From the NCBI GenBank assembly GCA_965229625.1, contig CBDDJJ010000002.1, forward strand, positions 1,116,001 to 1,180,000: a stretch of DNA of 64,000 bases. The letters run 5' to 3'. Each line of letters opens with the position of its first letter. Position 1 is the first letter of the stretch. Under the pieces are notes generated by a model. It ran no database searches. It was not told the origin of the DNA and saw only the letters and a program-made list of their open reading frames with translations. Source of the DNA: JANQIO01 sp965229625. Its GTDB lineage: Bacteria; Pseudomonadota; Gammaproteobacteria; Pseudomonadales; Halieaceae. Made by a program: the position numbers and the translations under genes. Below are positions 55,147 to 63,655 of the stretch, in pieces.

Positions 55147-56784
55147 TTACATCATGCCGCCCATGCCGCCCATGTCAGGCATGGCCGGTGCAGCGGCGGC
55201 CTTGTCTTCCGGTGCGTCGGCGACCATCACCTCGGTGGTGATCATCAGGCCGGCCACGGAGCCAGCGGCCTGCAGCGCAGTGCGGGTCACCTTGGCGGGA
55301 TCGAGAATACCCATTTCGATCATGTCGCCGTACTCAGCCGTTGCCGCGTTGTAGCCGAAGTTCCCTTCGCCCTGGCGGACCTTGTCGAGTACCACGGAGG
55401 CCTCGTCACCAGCGTTGTCGACAATCTGGCGCAGCGGACCTTCCATGGCACGCAGCGCAGCCGCGATACCGTGGTTCTGGTCTTCGTTGTCACCCTTGAT
55501 GTCGGCAACCGTGGCCACGGCGCGTACCAGCGCCACACCACCACCGGCGACCACGCCTTCTTCCACCGCCGCACGGGTCGCGTGCAGGGCGTCTTCAACG
55601 CGGGCTTTCTTTTCCTTCATTTCGATCTCGGTGGCAGCACCCACCTTAATGACTGCTACACCGCCGGCCAGCTTGGCCACGCGTTCCTGCAGCTTCTCGC
55701 GATCGTAGTCTGAAGAGGTGTTCTCGATCTGGACACGGATTTCACCCACCCGTGAGGTGATGGCGTCATGGTCGCCGGCACCATCGATAATGGTGGTGTT
55801 ATCCTTGTCCATGGTGATGCGCTTGGCCTGGCCCAGGTGCTCCAGGGTGGCGGATTCGAGATCCAGGCCCACTTCCTCGGAGATCACCGTGCCGCCGGTC
55901 AGGATCGCGATGTCCTGCAGCATGGCCTTGCGACGGTCGCCGAAGCCCGGTGCCTTACAGGCAGCCACCTTCACGATGCCGCGCATGTTGTTAACCACCA
56001 GGGTAGCCAGTGCTTCGCCTTCAACGTCCTCGGCGATGATCACCAGCGGCTTGGACGCCTTGGCGACCTGCTCCAGCAGCGGCAGCAGCTCACGGATGTT
56101 GGAGACTTTCTTGTCGACCAGCAGAATGAACGGCGCTTCCTGCTCGACGCTCATGCTGTCCTGGTTGTTGATGAAATAGGGAGACAGGTAGCCGCGGTCA
56201 AACTGCATACCTTCCACCACGTCGAGTTCGTTCTCGAGACCGGAACCTTCCTCAACGGTGATGACACCTTCCTTGCCGACCTTCTCCATGGCTTCGGCGA
56301 TGATCTCACCGACAGAGGTGTCAGCGTTGGCGGAGATGGTGCCGACCTGGGCGATGGCCTTGCTGTCTTCACAGGGAATGGACATCTTCTCGACTTCGGC
56401 AACGGCCGCAGCCACGGCCTTGTCGATGCCACGCTTGAGATCCATCGGGTTCATGCCGGCGGCCACAGACTTGAGGCCTTCGTTGAGAATGGACTGGGCC
56501 AGTACGGTGGCGGTGGTGGTGCCGTCACCCGCCTGGTCCGAGGCCTGGGAAGCGACTTCCTTGACCATCTGGGCGCCCATGTTTTCGAACTTGTCTTCCA
56601 GTTCGATTTCCTTGGCGACGGATACACCGTCTTTGGTCACGGTGGGTGCACCGAAGGACTTGTCCAGAATTACGTTGCGGCCCTTGGGGCCCAGGGTTGC
56701 CTTGACGGCATCGGCGAGAACGTTCACGCCTTTCAGCATACGGCTGCGGGCGTCGTCACCGAAAAATACGTCTTTTGCTGCCAT
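55147..56784 (-). CDS. groL: Chaperonin GroEL (Hsp60)
   Basis: ATP-dependent tetradecameric folding chamber. 545 residues. Starts AAKDVFFGDDARSRMLKGVN, contains GPKGRNVILDK and the nucleotide-loop DGTTTATVLAQ, and ends in the typical GGM repeats (DMGGMGGMM). It is 48 nt after groES on the same strand. Transcription comes from the groES upstream region; a terminator follows. Confidence 0.98.
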   Translation of the reverse strand: MAAKDVFFGDDARSRMLKGVNVLADAVKATLGPKGRNVILDKSFGAPTVTKDGVSVAKEIELEDKFENMGAQMVKEVASQASDQAGDGTTTATVLAQSILNEGLKSVAAGMNPMDLKRGIDKAVAAAVAEVEKMSIPCEDSKAIAQVGTISANADTSVGEIIAEAMEKVGKEGVITVEEGSGLENELDVVEGMQFDRGYLSPYFINNQDSMSVEQEAPFILLVDKKVSNIRELLPLLEQVAKASKPLVIIAEDVEGEALATLVVNNMRGIVKVAACKAPGFGDRRKAMLQDIAILTGGTVISEEVGLDLESATLEHLGQAKRITMDKDNTTIIDGAGDHDAITSRVGEIRVQIENTSSDYDREKLQERVAKLAGGVAVIKVGAATEIEMKEKKARVEDALHATRAAVEEGVVAGGGVALVRAVATVADIKGDNEDQNHGIAAALRAMEGPLRQIVDNAGDEASVVLDKVRQGEGNFGYNAATAEYGDMIEMGILDPAKVTRTALQAAGSVAGLMITTEVMVADAPEDKAAAAPAMPDMGGMGGMM

Positions 56785-56832
56785 GGTTGTTTTCCTTTAC
56801 CAGTAAATGAGTTTGATCTGTTGACGGGCCGC

Positions 56833-57123
56833 TTATTCGACGACGGCGAAAATTTCGCTCTCGCCCATGATGATCAGCTCTTCGCCGTCCACCTCGATGG
56901 TGTTGCTGCCGGCGTACTGGCCGAACACCACCTTGTCACCAACCTTGACGGCCAGCGGGCGGGTTTCGCCGTTATCGAGCACCTTGCCTTCGCCGACGGC
57001 GACGACTTCACCCTGGTTGGGCTTCTCCTTGGCGGAGCCGGGCAGGACGATCCCTCCGGCCGTGGTTTCTTCCTCTTCCTTACGACGGATTACTACACGG
57101 TCGTACAACGGACGGATATTCAT
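56833..57123 (-). CDS. groS: Co-chaperonin GroES (Hsp10)
   Basis: 96 residues. NIRPLYDRVVIRRKEEE at the start, the mobile loop ETTAGGIVLPGSAKEKP, and the end YAGSNTIEVDGEELIIMGESE are typical. It is the lid of the GroEL chamber. First gene of groESL, with a 48-nt gap to groEL. It has two promoter-like sites and a CIRCE operator upstream. Confidence 0.98.
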   Translation of the reverse strand: MNIRPLYDRVVIRRKEEEETTAGGIVLPGSAKEKPNQGEVVAVGEGKVLDNGETRPLAVKVGDKVVFGQYAGSNTIEVDGEELIIMGESEIFAVVE

Positions 57124-57199
57124 CTGATTTACTCTCCAAATGACGGTTTGTTATGCCGAAGATCCGCGGAAAACCGCCGAATCTGCCGGTTGCACGCTG

Positions 57200-57227
57200 T
57201 TCTGGGGACAGAAACGGCGAATTCAAC
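57200..57227 (-). promoter_or_regulatory. Sigma-32-type promoter of groESL
   Basis: On the minus strand, GTTGAAT (57227-57221), 13-bp spacer, CCCCAGAA (57207-57200), close to CTTGAAA / CCCCATNT. The same 13-bp spacing is found upstream of clpB. Leader about 70 nt. Confidence 0.65.
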
Positions 57228-57264
57228 CCTGCATTGGCACTTTTGTAGCAAGAGTGACAAAAAT

Positions 57265-57291
57265 TTAGCACTCTCTTCTGGGGAGTGCTAA
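57265..57291. promoter_or_regulatory. CIRCE operator (HrcA binding site)
   Basis: TTAGCACTC - N9 - GAGTGCTAA, a perfect match to the CIRCE consensus. It is 14 nt downstream of the -10 of the upstream promoter, that is, at about +8, a position suited to repression. hrcA is not in the window. Confidence 0.95.
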
Positions 57292-57305
57292 ATCAGGGGT
57301 GTCCA

Positions 57306-57333
57306 ATAATAGTGCCGAAATATGACAGGTCAA
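57306..57333 (-). promoter_or_regulatory. Sigma-70 promoter upstream of CIRCE
   Basis: On the minus strand, TTGACC (57333-57328), 16-bp spacer, TATTAT (57311-57306). Both hexamers are 5/6. Together with CIRCE just after the predicted start this forms a classical HrcA-controlled promoter. The sigma-32 promoter lies about 100 bp downstream. Confidence 0.65.
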
Positions 57334-57381
57334 GGGGTAGGCAGGCCGCCTGAGGGACGCGTTATGAGGCCGGGAGCGCCC

Positions 57382-57846
57382 TTAATCGCGCTGGTCTCGA
57401 TCCTCGACGCGATGGAAATCGCCTTCGATCGTTACCCTGTCATCTGGCGCGGGGGGCTCGCGGTCGGCGCCCTGGCTCCGGTACTCGGCCCGGAAGGTGG
57501 CCTGGCTGCGGTATCGGGCCGGGGCAATCCCCAGCAAACCGCGGCGCAGTGGGCCTATCAGCACGATCAGCGCCAGGGTATCCGTTACCAGGCCCGGCAC
57601 CATCAGCAGGAAACCGGAGGTCACCACGGCCAGGTCGTCGCCAAGGAAACGGGGCGTAATGAAGCCACCTTCCGCATCCCGCTGGGCCTGGCGAATCATG
57701 TTAAGGCCCTGGCGCCGAATCATGCTCATGCCCAGCACCATACCCAACACCACCCAGCCTATGGCCAGCAGTGGGCTGGTCGCAGCACCCAATTCAATCA
57801 GGGTCCACAGTTCAAGGAACGGGAACAGCAGGAAAAACCATTGCAT
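57382..57846 (-). CDS. fxsA: FxsA family membrane protein
   Basis: 154 residues. Two to three membrane helices (WFFLLFPFLELWTLIELG, LLAIGWVVLGMVLGMSMI, LALIVLIGPLRRGLL) and the family pattern GGFITPRFLGDDLAVVTSGFLLMVPGLVTD. FxsA is known for overcoming T7 exclusion in E. coli when overexpressed; its normal role is unclear. The gene is near groESL in E. coli too. The C-terminal tail is charged. The ATG at 57846 is conserved; the frame runs 21 codons further. Confidence 0.9.
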   Translation of the reverse strand: MQWFFLLFPFLELWTLIELGAATSPLLAIGWVVLGMVLGMSMIRRQGLNMIRQAQRDAEGGFITPRFLGDDLAVVTSGFLLMVPGLVTDTLALIVLIGPLRRGLLGIAPARYRSQATFRAEYRSQGADREPPAPDDRVTIEGDFHRVEDRDQRD

Positions 57847-57938
57847 TGCTCGACTATGGGGGCGGCTGACGCCGCTTTCAACCGGCAAGCCGGCTTTTTG
57901 GTGTACCATCCCCCGCCACAGTCAAGAGGAGCAGCAAC

Positions 57939-58700
57939 ATGGATTTGCAAGACAAAGTCATCGTGGTCACCGGTGGTGGGCAGGGCCTGGGCCGGGCCAT
58001 CGCCGTGGGACTGGCCGCGCGCGGCGCGGTACTGGCACTGGCAGACCTGAACCAGGAGCGTCTGGATGAAACGGTTGTGTTATGCCGGGAAGCCGGCGGT
58101 GACGGCCGTGCCTACATCGCCAACGTGGCCGTGGAGGATGAGGTGGTGGCGCTGTTCAACAGCGTGGTGACCGATCTCGGCCGCCTGGACGGTCTGGTCA
58201 ACAACGCCGGTATCCTGCGAGACGGCATGTTGGTGAAAGTGAAAGACGGTGAGATCGTCAAGAAGATGAGCCTGGCTGAGTGGCAGGCAGTCATCGACGT
58301 CAACCTGACCGGGGTGTTCCTGTGCGGTCGCGAAGCCGCCTCCCACATGATCGAGCTGGGCAATGGCGGGCTGATTATCAATATCTCCTCCGTGTCCAAG
58401 GCCGGCAACATGGGCCAGACCAACTACTCTGCAGCCAAGGCCGGTGTTGCCACTATGGCGGTGAGCTGGGCGAAAGAACTGGCGCGTTTTGACATTCGCG
58501 CGGCGGCGATTGCGCCGGGCTTCGTGGGCACCGAGATGGTGGCCAGCATGAAGCCGGAAGCCCTCGCCAAGATGGAAGCCCAGATTCCCCTCGGCCGCGT
58601 GGGGCAGCCGGAGGAAATTGCCCATACGGCTGTATTCCTGTTCGAGAACGACTACATCACCGGGCGGGTGATCGAGACGGACGGTGGCATCCGGCTCTAG
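57939..58700 (+). CDS. Short-chain dehydrogenase/reductase (FabG-like)
   Basis: 253 residues. N-terminal TGGGQGLGRAIA NAD(P) motif, NNAG (LVNNAGILRDG), catalytic Ser (ISSVSKAG), Tyr and Lys (YSAAKAG), and the C-terminal AAIAPGFVGTEM. This is the classical SDR set. The substrate is unknown; 3-ketoacyl-ACP/CoA reductase-like families are nearest, but a dedicated FabG role is unlikely here. The ATG follows GAGGAG. Confidence 0.9.
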   Translation: MDLQDKVIVVTGGGQGLGRAIAVGLAARGAVLALADLNQERLDETVVLCREAGGDGRAYIANVAVEDEVVALFNSVVTDLGRLDGLVNNAGILRDGMLVKVKDGEIVKKMSLAEWQAVIDVNLTGVFLCGREAASHMIELGNGGLIINISSVSKAGNMGQTNYSAAKAGVATMAVSWAKELARFDIRAAAIAPGFVGTEMVASMKPEALAKMEAQIPLGRVGQPEEIAHTAVFLFENDYITGRVIETDGGIRL

Positions 58701-59040
58701 GGCGAGTGCGGCGGAGAAGGCCCAGGCCGCCGAGGAACGGCGCCAGCGCATCTGGCAGGTGATTCTGGCCATCCCTCCCGGCCGGGTCTGCAGCTACGGC
58801 GGTGTCGCCAGGCTGGCGGGGCTCGCAAACGGCGCCCGCCAGACCGCCTGGGCCCTGCGCCACCTGCCGCGGGATACCAAGATTCCCTGGTTCCGGGTGA
58901 TCAACAGCCAGGGCCGTATCGCCATGCCCGAAGGCTCGCGCGGCTACCGGGAACAGCGCAAGCGCCTCAAGGCAGAAGGCGTGACGTTCAATGAAAATGG
59001 TCGATTGAGTTCAAAAGCCTTCTGGTGGGACGGCGGGTAG
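58684..59040 (+). CDS. Alkyltransferase-like protein (ATL), MGMT family
   Basis: 118 residues of the MGMT DNA-binding domain (IPPGRVCSYGGVARLAGLANGARQTAWAL). The reactive Cys motif PCHRV is replaced by PWFRV, so it cannot accept alkyl groups. Such ATL proteins bind O6-alkylguanine and hand the lesion to nucleotide excision repair. E. coli Atl has PWHRV; here the His is Phe too. The GTG start overlaps the dehydrogenase end by 17 nt, so they are coupled. Confidence 0.9.
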   Translation: MASGSRASAAEKAQAAEERRQRIWQVILAIPPGRVCSYGGVARLAGLANGARQTAWALRHLPRDTKIPWFRVINSQGRIAMPEGSRGYREQRKRLKAEGVTFNENGRLSSKAFWWDGG

Positions 59041-59064
59041 GCGCGGTCGGCCAGGAGCGGTCGG

Positions 59065-60324
59065 CTAGGCGGCATCCCCGTCGCTACCCCGCCAGGGGGC
59101 AACCCAGAACAGCAGCGCCATGCCCGGTAGGGCGATCACTGCGCACAATAGGAAAAAGTCGGTCCACCCCACTACCTCGACAATAAAACCGGTAGATGCA
59201 TTCACCACGGTCCGGGGAATAGCTGTGATGGCAGTAAATAGTGCAATCTGCGTCGCCGCGTAGGTCTTGCTGGTTTCACGGGCAATAAAAGCCACAAAGG
59301 CCGCGGTTCCCAGGCCAACCCCGAGATATTCGAAGCACAGCACAATAGCGAGCAACCATAGTACAGGCCCGGCCTCTGCGAGCACTGCAAAGCCCAGAAT
59401 GCTCACCACCTGGACGACGCCAAATAACCAGAGTGCGCGATTGATGCCGATTCGCAGCATCAGCAAACCACCGAACAGAGCGCCCACGATCGTGGGCCAG
59501 AGCGCTGCGTTTTTTGCCACCAGTCCAATCTGGGTCCCACTGAAACCCAGGTCGTGGTAGAACACCGTCGACAAGGCCGTGGCCATACTGTCGCCCAGTT
59601 TGTAAAAAAACAGGAAACTCAGCACCAGCGCCACTGATTTCCAGCCCCGCCGGTTCCAATACTCCAGGAATGGCGCCACAAAAGATTTCAGCAACGGCAT
59701 CTTCGGAGGCGGCTCGGTGTCCGGCTCAGATACGGCCAGACACAGCGCCAGGCCAAAGCCCATGAAAGCCGCAGTAACCCAGAACACGCTGCTCCAGGGC
59801 AGGTGATCGGAAATAATGAAGGACAGCCCCCCGGGAATCAGGCCGGAAATGCGGTAGGCCTGCACGTGAATGGCGTTCCCCAGGCCGAGCTCGCGATCCG
59901 GCAGGATCTCCCTGCGATAGGCGTCCAGCACGACATCCTGGCTGGCACTTGCCAGCACCAGAACCACAGCCAGCACAATAATCGAGCTGATTGCGTCAGC
60001 CGGGGGAAACATTCCCATGCAACCAATGCTGATAATCAGCAGGAGCTGAGTGACGAGCATCCACCCGCGTCGCCGCCCCAGGAACGGCGGCACGTAGTGG
60101 TCCATCAGTGGCGCCCAGAGGAACTTCAGGATATAGGGCATACCGACGAGGGAAAACAGGCCAATCTCCGCCAGGCCAACCTCATTGTTGCGCAGCCAGT
60201 AGGGGATAAGCTGCAAAACCACATAGAGAGGCATACCGGAGGAAAAGCCGGTAAAAACGCAAATCAGCATGCGCTTGTTGAACACGGTTTCGCGCCAGCC
60301 CGGCGCCGCCTCAGCTTGCAACAT
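59065..60324 (-). CDS. ampG: AmpG family muropeptide MFS transporter
   Basis: 419 residues, about 12 membrane helices. AmpG pattern: VFTGFSSGMPLYVVLQLIPYWLRNNEVGLAEIGLFSLVGMPY, SASQDVVLDAYRREIL and a conserved Asp in KLGDSMATALSTVF. It imports anhydromuropeptides for cell-wall recycling. The ATG at 60324 is chosen by homology and overlaps the glycosyltransferase end by 14 nt; the longer frame is spurious. It has no clear SD. Confidence 0.88.
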   Translation of the reverse strand: MLQAEAAPGWRETVFNKRMLICVFTGFSSGMPLYVVLQLIPYWLRNNEVGLAEIGLFSLVGMPYILKFLWAPLMDHYVPPFLGRRRGWMLVTQLLLIISIGCMGMFPPADAISSIIVLAVVLVLASASQDVVLDAYRREILPDRELGLGNAIHVQAYRISGLIPGGLSFIISDHLPWSSVFWVTAAFMGFGLALCLAVSEPDTEPPPKMPLLKSFVAPFLEYWNRRGWKSVALVLSFLFFYKLGDSMATALSTVFYHDLGFSGTQIGLVAKNAALWPTIVGALFGGLLMLRIGINRALWLFGVVQVVSILGFAVLAEAGPVLWLLAIVLCFEYLGVGLGTAAFVAFIARETSKTYAATQIALFTAITAIPRTVVNASTGFIVEVVGWTDFFLLCAVIALPGMALLFWVAPWRGSDGDAA

Positions 60325-61453
60325 CGTCAAGGTATCTGTGTCGGTAGGCGCGCGGCATATGATCCGCCAGGCTTGTCTCGAACAGCGCCAGGGTTTCCCG
60401 TGCCGCCCGCTGCCAGGAAAACTGCTGCGCCCGCTGAGAGGCGCGCACGGCCAACTCGGTGTGTAGGTCAGGCTCATGCGAGAGTCGCTGGATGGCCGCC
60501 GCAATCTCCGCTTCAGAATAGGGATTTACCAGCAGGCCGGCGTCACCCGCCACTTCAGGCAGTGAGCTGGTGGAAGACAAGATCGCCGGCACACCGTGCT
60601 GCATTGCCTCCAGTACCGGCAGACCGAAGCCTTCGTACAGCGAGGGCATCAGCAGGCAGCGCGCGCCGGCGTAGAGCGATTGCAGTTCCGCATCGCTCAC
60701 GTGGCCGCGCAGCTCTACGCGCCCCTCCAGGCCCAGCGCGGAAATCAGCGCGGGTAGATCGAGGCTACCCCAGCCGCTGCCGCCCACCAGCAATAATGGC
60801 GGGATCGCCTCATCGTCCTTGAGGCGGGCATAGGCCCGCAACAGACGCGGCAGGTTCTTACGCGGCTCCAGTGTGCCCACAAACAGGTAATAGCTGTCCG
60901 GCACGTCGGCCGGCACGCGATCCACGGCAACATCCTCTTCCGCAGCCTCATGAATCACCGCACACTTGCCGATGGCGCTGGGGTAGTAGCGAGAAACCTC
61001 GCTGGCGGTAAAACGGGAGACGCAGATCACCCGGTCGGCGCTGCGCACCGAAGGGCCCATCAGGCCGCGCTCCAGCCACAGCCTGCGGCGCGGCATGGTG
61101 TCGGGGAACTGCCGCCATACGACATCGTGCACGGTCACTACCCGCGGCATGTTGCGCGGCAGGAACAACGGCAGGTGGTGGCGCGGGGACCAGAACAGAT
61201 CGGCGACATCCTTCACGGCCCAGCGGGAATAACCAAGCTGGGACCAGCGCAAGCCGCGCAGTGATCCTTCGGCGGCATCTCCGAAACGTGCCAGCACTCG
61301 CGGCGAGTCCAGCAGGGAACTGTTAAACGGGCGCTCACTGTACAACAGCCACTGGTGACCCATGGGGATCATGTGCGACAGCAGGGCCGTGGTATAGCGC
61401 CCTATCCCGCTGCCGGGATTGGCCAGCAGTTTTGCGTCCACAGCAATGCGCAC
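60311..61453 (-). CDS. Glycosyltransferase, GT4 type
   Basis: 380 residues, GT-B fold. N-terminal GSGIGRYTTALLSHM glycine loop and HDVVWRQFP; C-terminal FVGTLEPRKNLPRLLRAYARL, LLVGGSG and the EX7E region EGFGLPVLEAMQHGVP. The acceptor and sugar are unknown (mannosyl or rhamnosyl transferases are similar). It is the last gene of a glycan cluster on the minus strand, followed by AmpG. Confidence 0.9.
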   Translation of the reverse strand: MRIAVDAKLLANPGSGIGRYTTALLSHMIPMGHQWLLYSERPFNSSLLDSPRVLARFGDAAEGSLRGLRWSQLGYSRWAVKDVADLFWSPRHHLPLFLPRNMPRVVTVHDVVWRQFPDTMPRRRLWLERGLMGPSVRSADRVICVSRFTASEVSRYYPSAIGKCAVIHEAAEEDVAVDRVPADVPDSYYLFVGTLEPRKNLPRLLRAYARLKDDEAIPPLLLVGGSGWGSLDLPALISALGLEGRVELRGHVSDAELQSLYAGARCLLMPSLYEGFGLPVLEAMQHGVPAILSSTSSLPEVAGDAGLLVNPYSEAEIAAAIQRLSHEPDLHTELAVRASQRAQQFSWQRAARETLALFETSLADHMPRAYRHRYLDDVAS

Positions 61454-61456
61454 GGT

Positions 61457-62641
61457 CTAGGCAATGCTCCCGCTGTGCTGGGAGCCCGGCAGAGGACCTG
61501 CCAGTACGTCGCGGTAAATTCGCGCATAGGCAGCACCCATCACCTCGCCGGTGAACAAAGCCTGGAAACGCTCGCGGGCACGCTCACCCAGTGCGCGGGC
61601 GAATTCAGTATCCCCATAAAGGCGGTCCATGGCGGCGCGCAGCGATGCCGGATCTCCCGGCGTCACCACCAGGCCAGTATGCTCGTGCAGGTTGATATGG
61701 CTGGATCCGGAGCCAACCTCGGCGGAAATCAGCGGTTTGCCGCTCATGGCACCTTCCAGCAGGGTGACGCCAAAGGCCTCGGAGCGTAGGTAGGACGGGA
61801 ACACCACCGCCCGGCAGGATTCCAGCAGCGCCATTTTCTCTTCGTCGGGCAGGTAGCCGGCGAAGATAACGTTGTCCAGTCCGAGTTCGCGAGCGCGCCG
61901 ACGCAGGGCGGCCTCCTCGGGGCCCTTGCCCACGATCACGGCGCGATAACCCGCCCCCTGCATCGCCTCCAGCAGGATGTGCAGCCCCTTGTAGTAACGC
62001 AGGACACCAACGAAGAGGAAAAAACCCTCGCCGAAGTCGCGGGCCACCCGCTGCCGCGGCCCGACGAGATCAGCATCCGCAGGGTATGAGGATGGCGAGA
62101 GCCCGATCGGCACAATCTCCACATCGCTGCTCACTCTGGCCAGCACATCACTGGTGGCCAGGTAATTGGGCGACGTGGCCACGATGCGGTCCATGCGATT
62201 GAGGAAACGGCGCATAAGCGGCCCGTACATCCAGGCCAGCACCTTCTGGCGCACGATGTCTGAGTGGTAGGTCAGGATCGACGGCCGGGACCGGCCGTAG
62301 AGGCTGTACATCACGTCCGCATAGGGCCAGGGGAAATGGTAGTGCACCAGGTCTGCCCACTCCACCTGCTGGCGAAACTCCCTCAGGCCACCAAAAGTGA
62401 AGCCGCAGGAGGCGATCTCGAAGTTCTGCAGGACCCGCACGACACGACCCTCCGGCGCATCGATTATCGCGGGCGTGGGGTTCTCACTGAGCGTGAAAAC
62501 ACGGCTTTCCACGCCCAGCCGCCGGGTGTTCAGGCACACCTGGCGTATGACTTCCTCCAGCCCGCCCTGGGAGTCCGGGAAGTAGGTTCTGTAGACATGC
62601 AGTATTTTCAACAGACCATGCCGTGGCGCGTGTGTGGGCAT
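61457..62641 (-). CDS. Glycosyltransferase, GT4 type
   Basis: 394 residues, GT-B. YFPDSQGGLEEVIRQVC start, DLVHYHFPWPYADVM, donor-site FVGVLRYYKGLHILLEAM and the EX7E region EAFGVTLLEGAMSGKP. The HYHFPWP part is typical of lipopolysaccharide or exopolysaccharide mannosyltransferases. ATG preceded by GGGAG. It is 3 nt upstream of the next GT4 gene, so the two form one operon. Confidence 0.9.
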   Translation of the reverse strand: MPTHAPRHGLLKILHVYRTYFPDSQGGLEEVIRQVCLNTRRLGVESRVFTLSENPTPAIIDAPEGRVVRVLQNFEIASCGFTFGGLREFRQQVEWADLVHYHFPWPYADVMYSLYGRSRPSILTYHSDIVRQKVLAWMYGPLMRRFLNRMDRIVATSPNYLATSDVLARVSSDVEIVPIGLSPSSYPADADLVGPRQRVARDFGEGFFLFVGVLRYYKGLHILLEAMQGAGYRAVIVGKGPEEAALRRRARELGLDNVIFAGYLPDEEKMALLESCRAVVFPSYLRSEAFGVTLLEGAMSGKPLISAEVGSGSSHINLHEHTGLVVTPGDPASLRAAMDRLYGDTEFARALGERARERFQALFTGEVMGAAYARIYRDVLAGPLPGSQHSGSIA

Positions 62642-62707
62642 TATCTCCCAGCATTCGCCACACAGGCCACGCCGGCGGGCAAAATGCCGAAAATCCCGCA
62701 GCGCAAG

Positions 62708-63655
62708 CTAACGGAAGCGACGCGGTGGTTTGCCCAGCAGGTAATCACTCAGTGCCTGGGCGAAGGGTGAGTAGAGCTGCCACTCGCCTCGCAGTGCAAA
62801 CAGGACCGGTTTGGCCAGCAGTCGTGTCAGGAAAACCCAGGGCAGCAGGCCCGGGTAGAAGCGGCGGGTAAACCGCAGGGTGCTGAGATTCTCATAGTAC
62901 TGCTGCATGCGGCTTCGGCCCGGCAGACCGCCCCCGGTGCTCGCAGCGCCGACGTGGTAGACCACGCTGTCCCGGCACCAGGCCAGGTGGGCGGGCGCAG
63001 GCAGCCGCTTCACCAGGTCCTGTTCTTCGAAGTAGAGAAAGTAGTCCTCACAGAATCCGCCCGCGGCGGCCAGCACCGGGGCGGGAAAGAACATCGCCGC
63101 GCCGTGCACATAGTCCATGGACTCAGGCTGCAGGCTGTCCAACTCGGCCAGGCGCCGGCCGGCATGAATGCCCGCGTTGCGGGTTGTCAGCGGTGAGTAG
63201 CGGCACCCCCCAGCGCACTCGAGGCGGTCTCCCTGAGCGCCGGCGACAAGGGTACTGCCCCAAATGGCCACCTCGGGTTGCTGTTGGGCAGCGAGCAGCA
63301 GTTCCTCCAGCGCCCCCGGGGCCAGCCGGGTATCATTGTTCAGCACCCACAGGTAGTCGGGTCGGAAGCCTGCCAGACACTCAATGCCGCGATTCACAGC
63401 GGCGGCAAAGCCCGAGCGCTGCGCTGCCCCCACCAATTCAATGCTGCCCTCTCTTGCACTGAGGCCACTCCGGAGTTCATCCAGGACGGGGGCGGAAGAC
63501 CCATCATCACTGACCACCACCCGGAGTACGAAGCACTGCCCGATACCGTTGAGGTCCAACAGCGAGCGCAAGCAGGCCAGCGTCTGCTCAGTATCCTCCC
63601 AGGTGGCAATTACCACCCCGACTCGGGCAGCTTGCTCAGCCAAGTGCCTGCTCAC
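62708..63655 (-). CDS. Glycosyltransferase family 2 (rhamnosyltransferase-like)
   Basis: 315 residues, GT-A fold. VVIATWEDTEQTLACLRSL, DDGSS (VVSDDGSSAPVLDEL), the DxD-like NNDTRL, and the family end YFLYFEEQDLVKRL. This matches the WbbL-like rhamnosyltransferase group, but the donor is not proven. The GTG start at 63655 overlaps the upstream gene by 20 nt. The C-terminal segment RRFYPGLLPWVFLTRLLAKPVLF could touch the membrane. Confidence 0.88.
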   Translation of the reverse strand: MSRHLAEQAARVGVVIATWEDTEQTLACLRSLLDLNGIGQCFVLRVVVSDDGSSAPVLDELRSGLSAREGSIELVGAAQRSGFAAAVNRGIECLAGFRPDYLWVLNNDTRLAPGALEELLLAAQQQPEVAIWGSTLVAGAQGDRLECAGGCRYSPLTTRNAGIHAGRRLAELDSLQPESMDYVHGAAMFFPAPVLAAAGGFCEDYFLYFEEQDLVKRLPAPAHLAWCRDSVVYHVGAASTGGGLPGRSRMQQYYENLSTLRFTRRFYPGLLPWVFLTRLLAKPVLFALRGEWQLYSPFAQALSDYLLGKPPRRFR

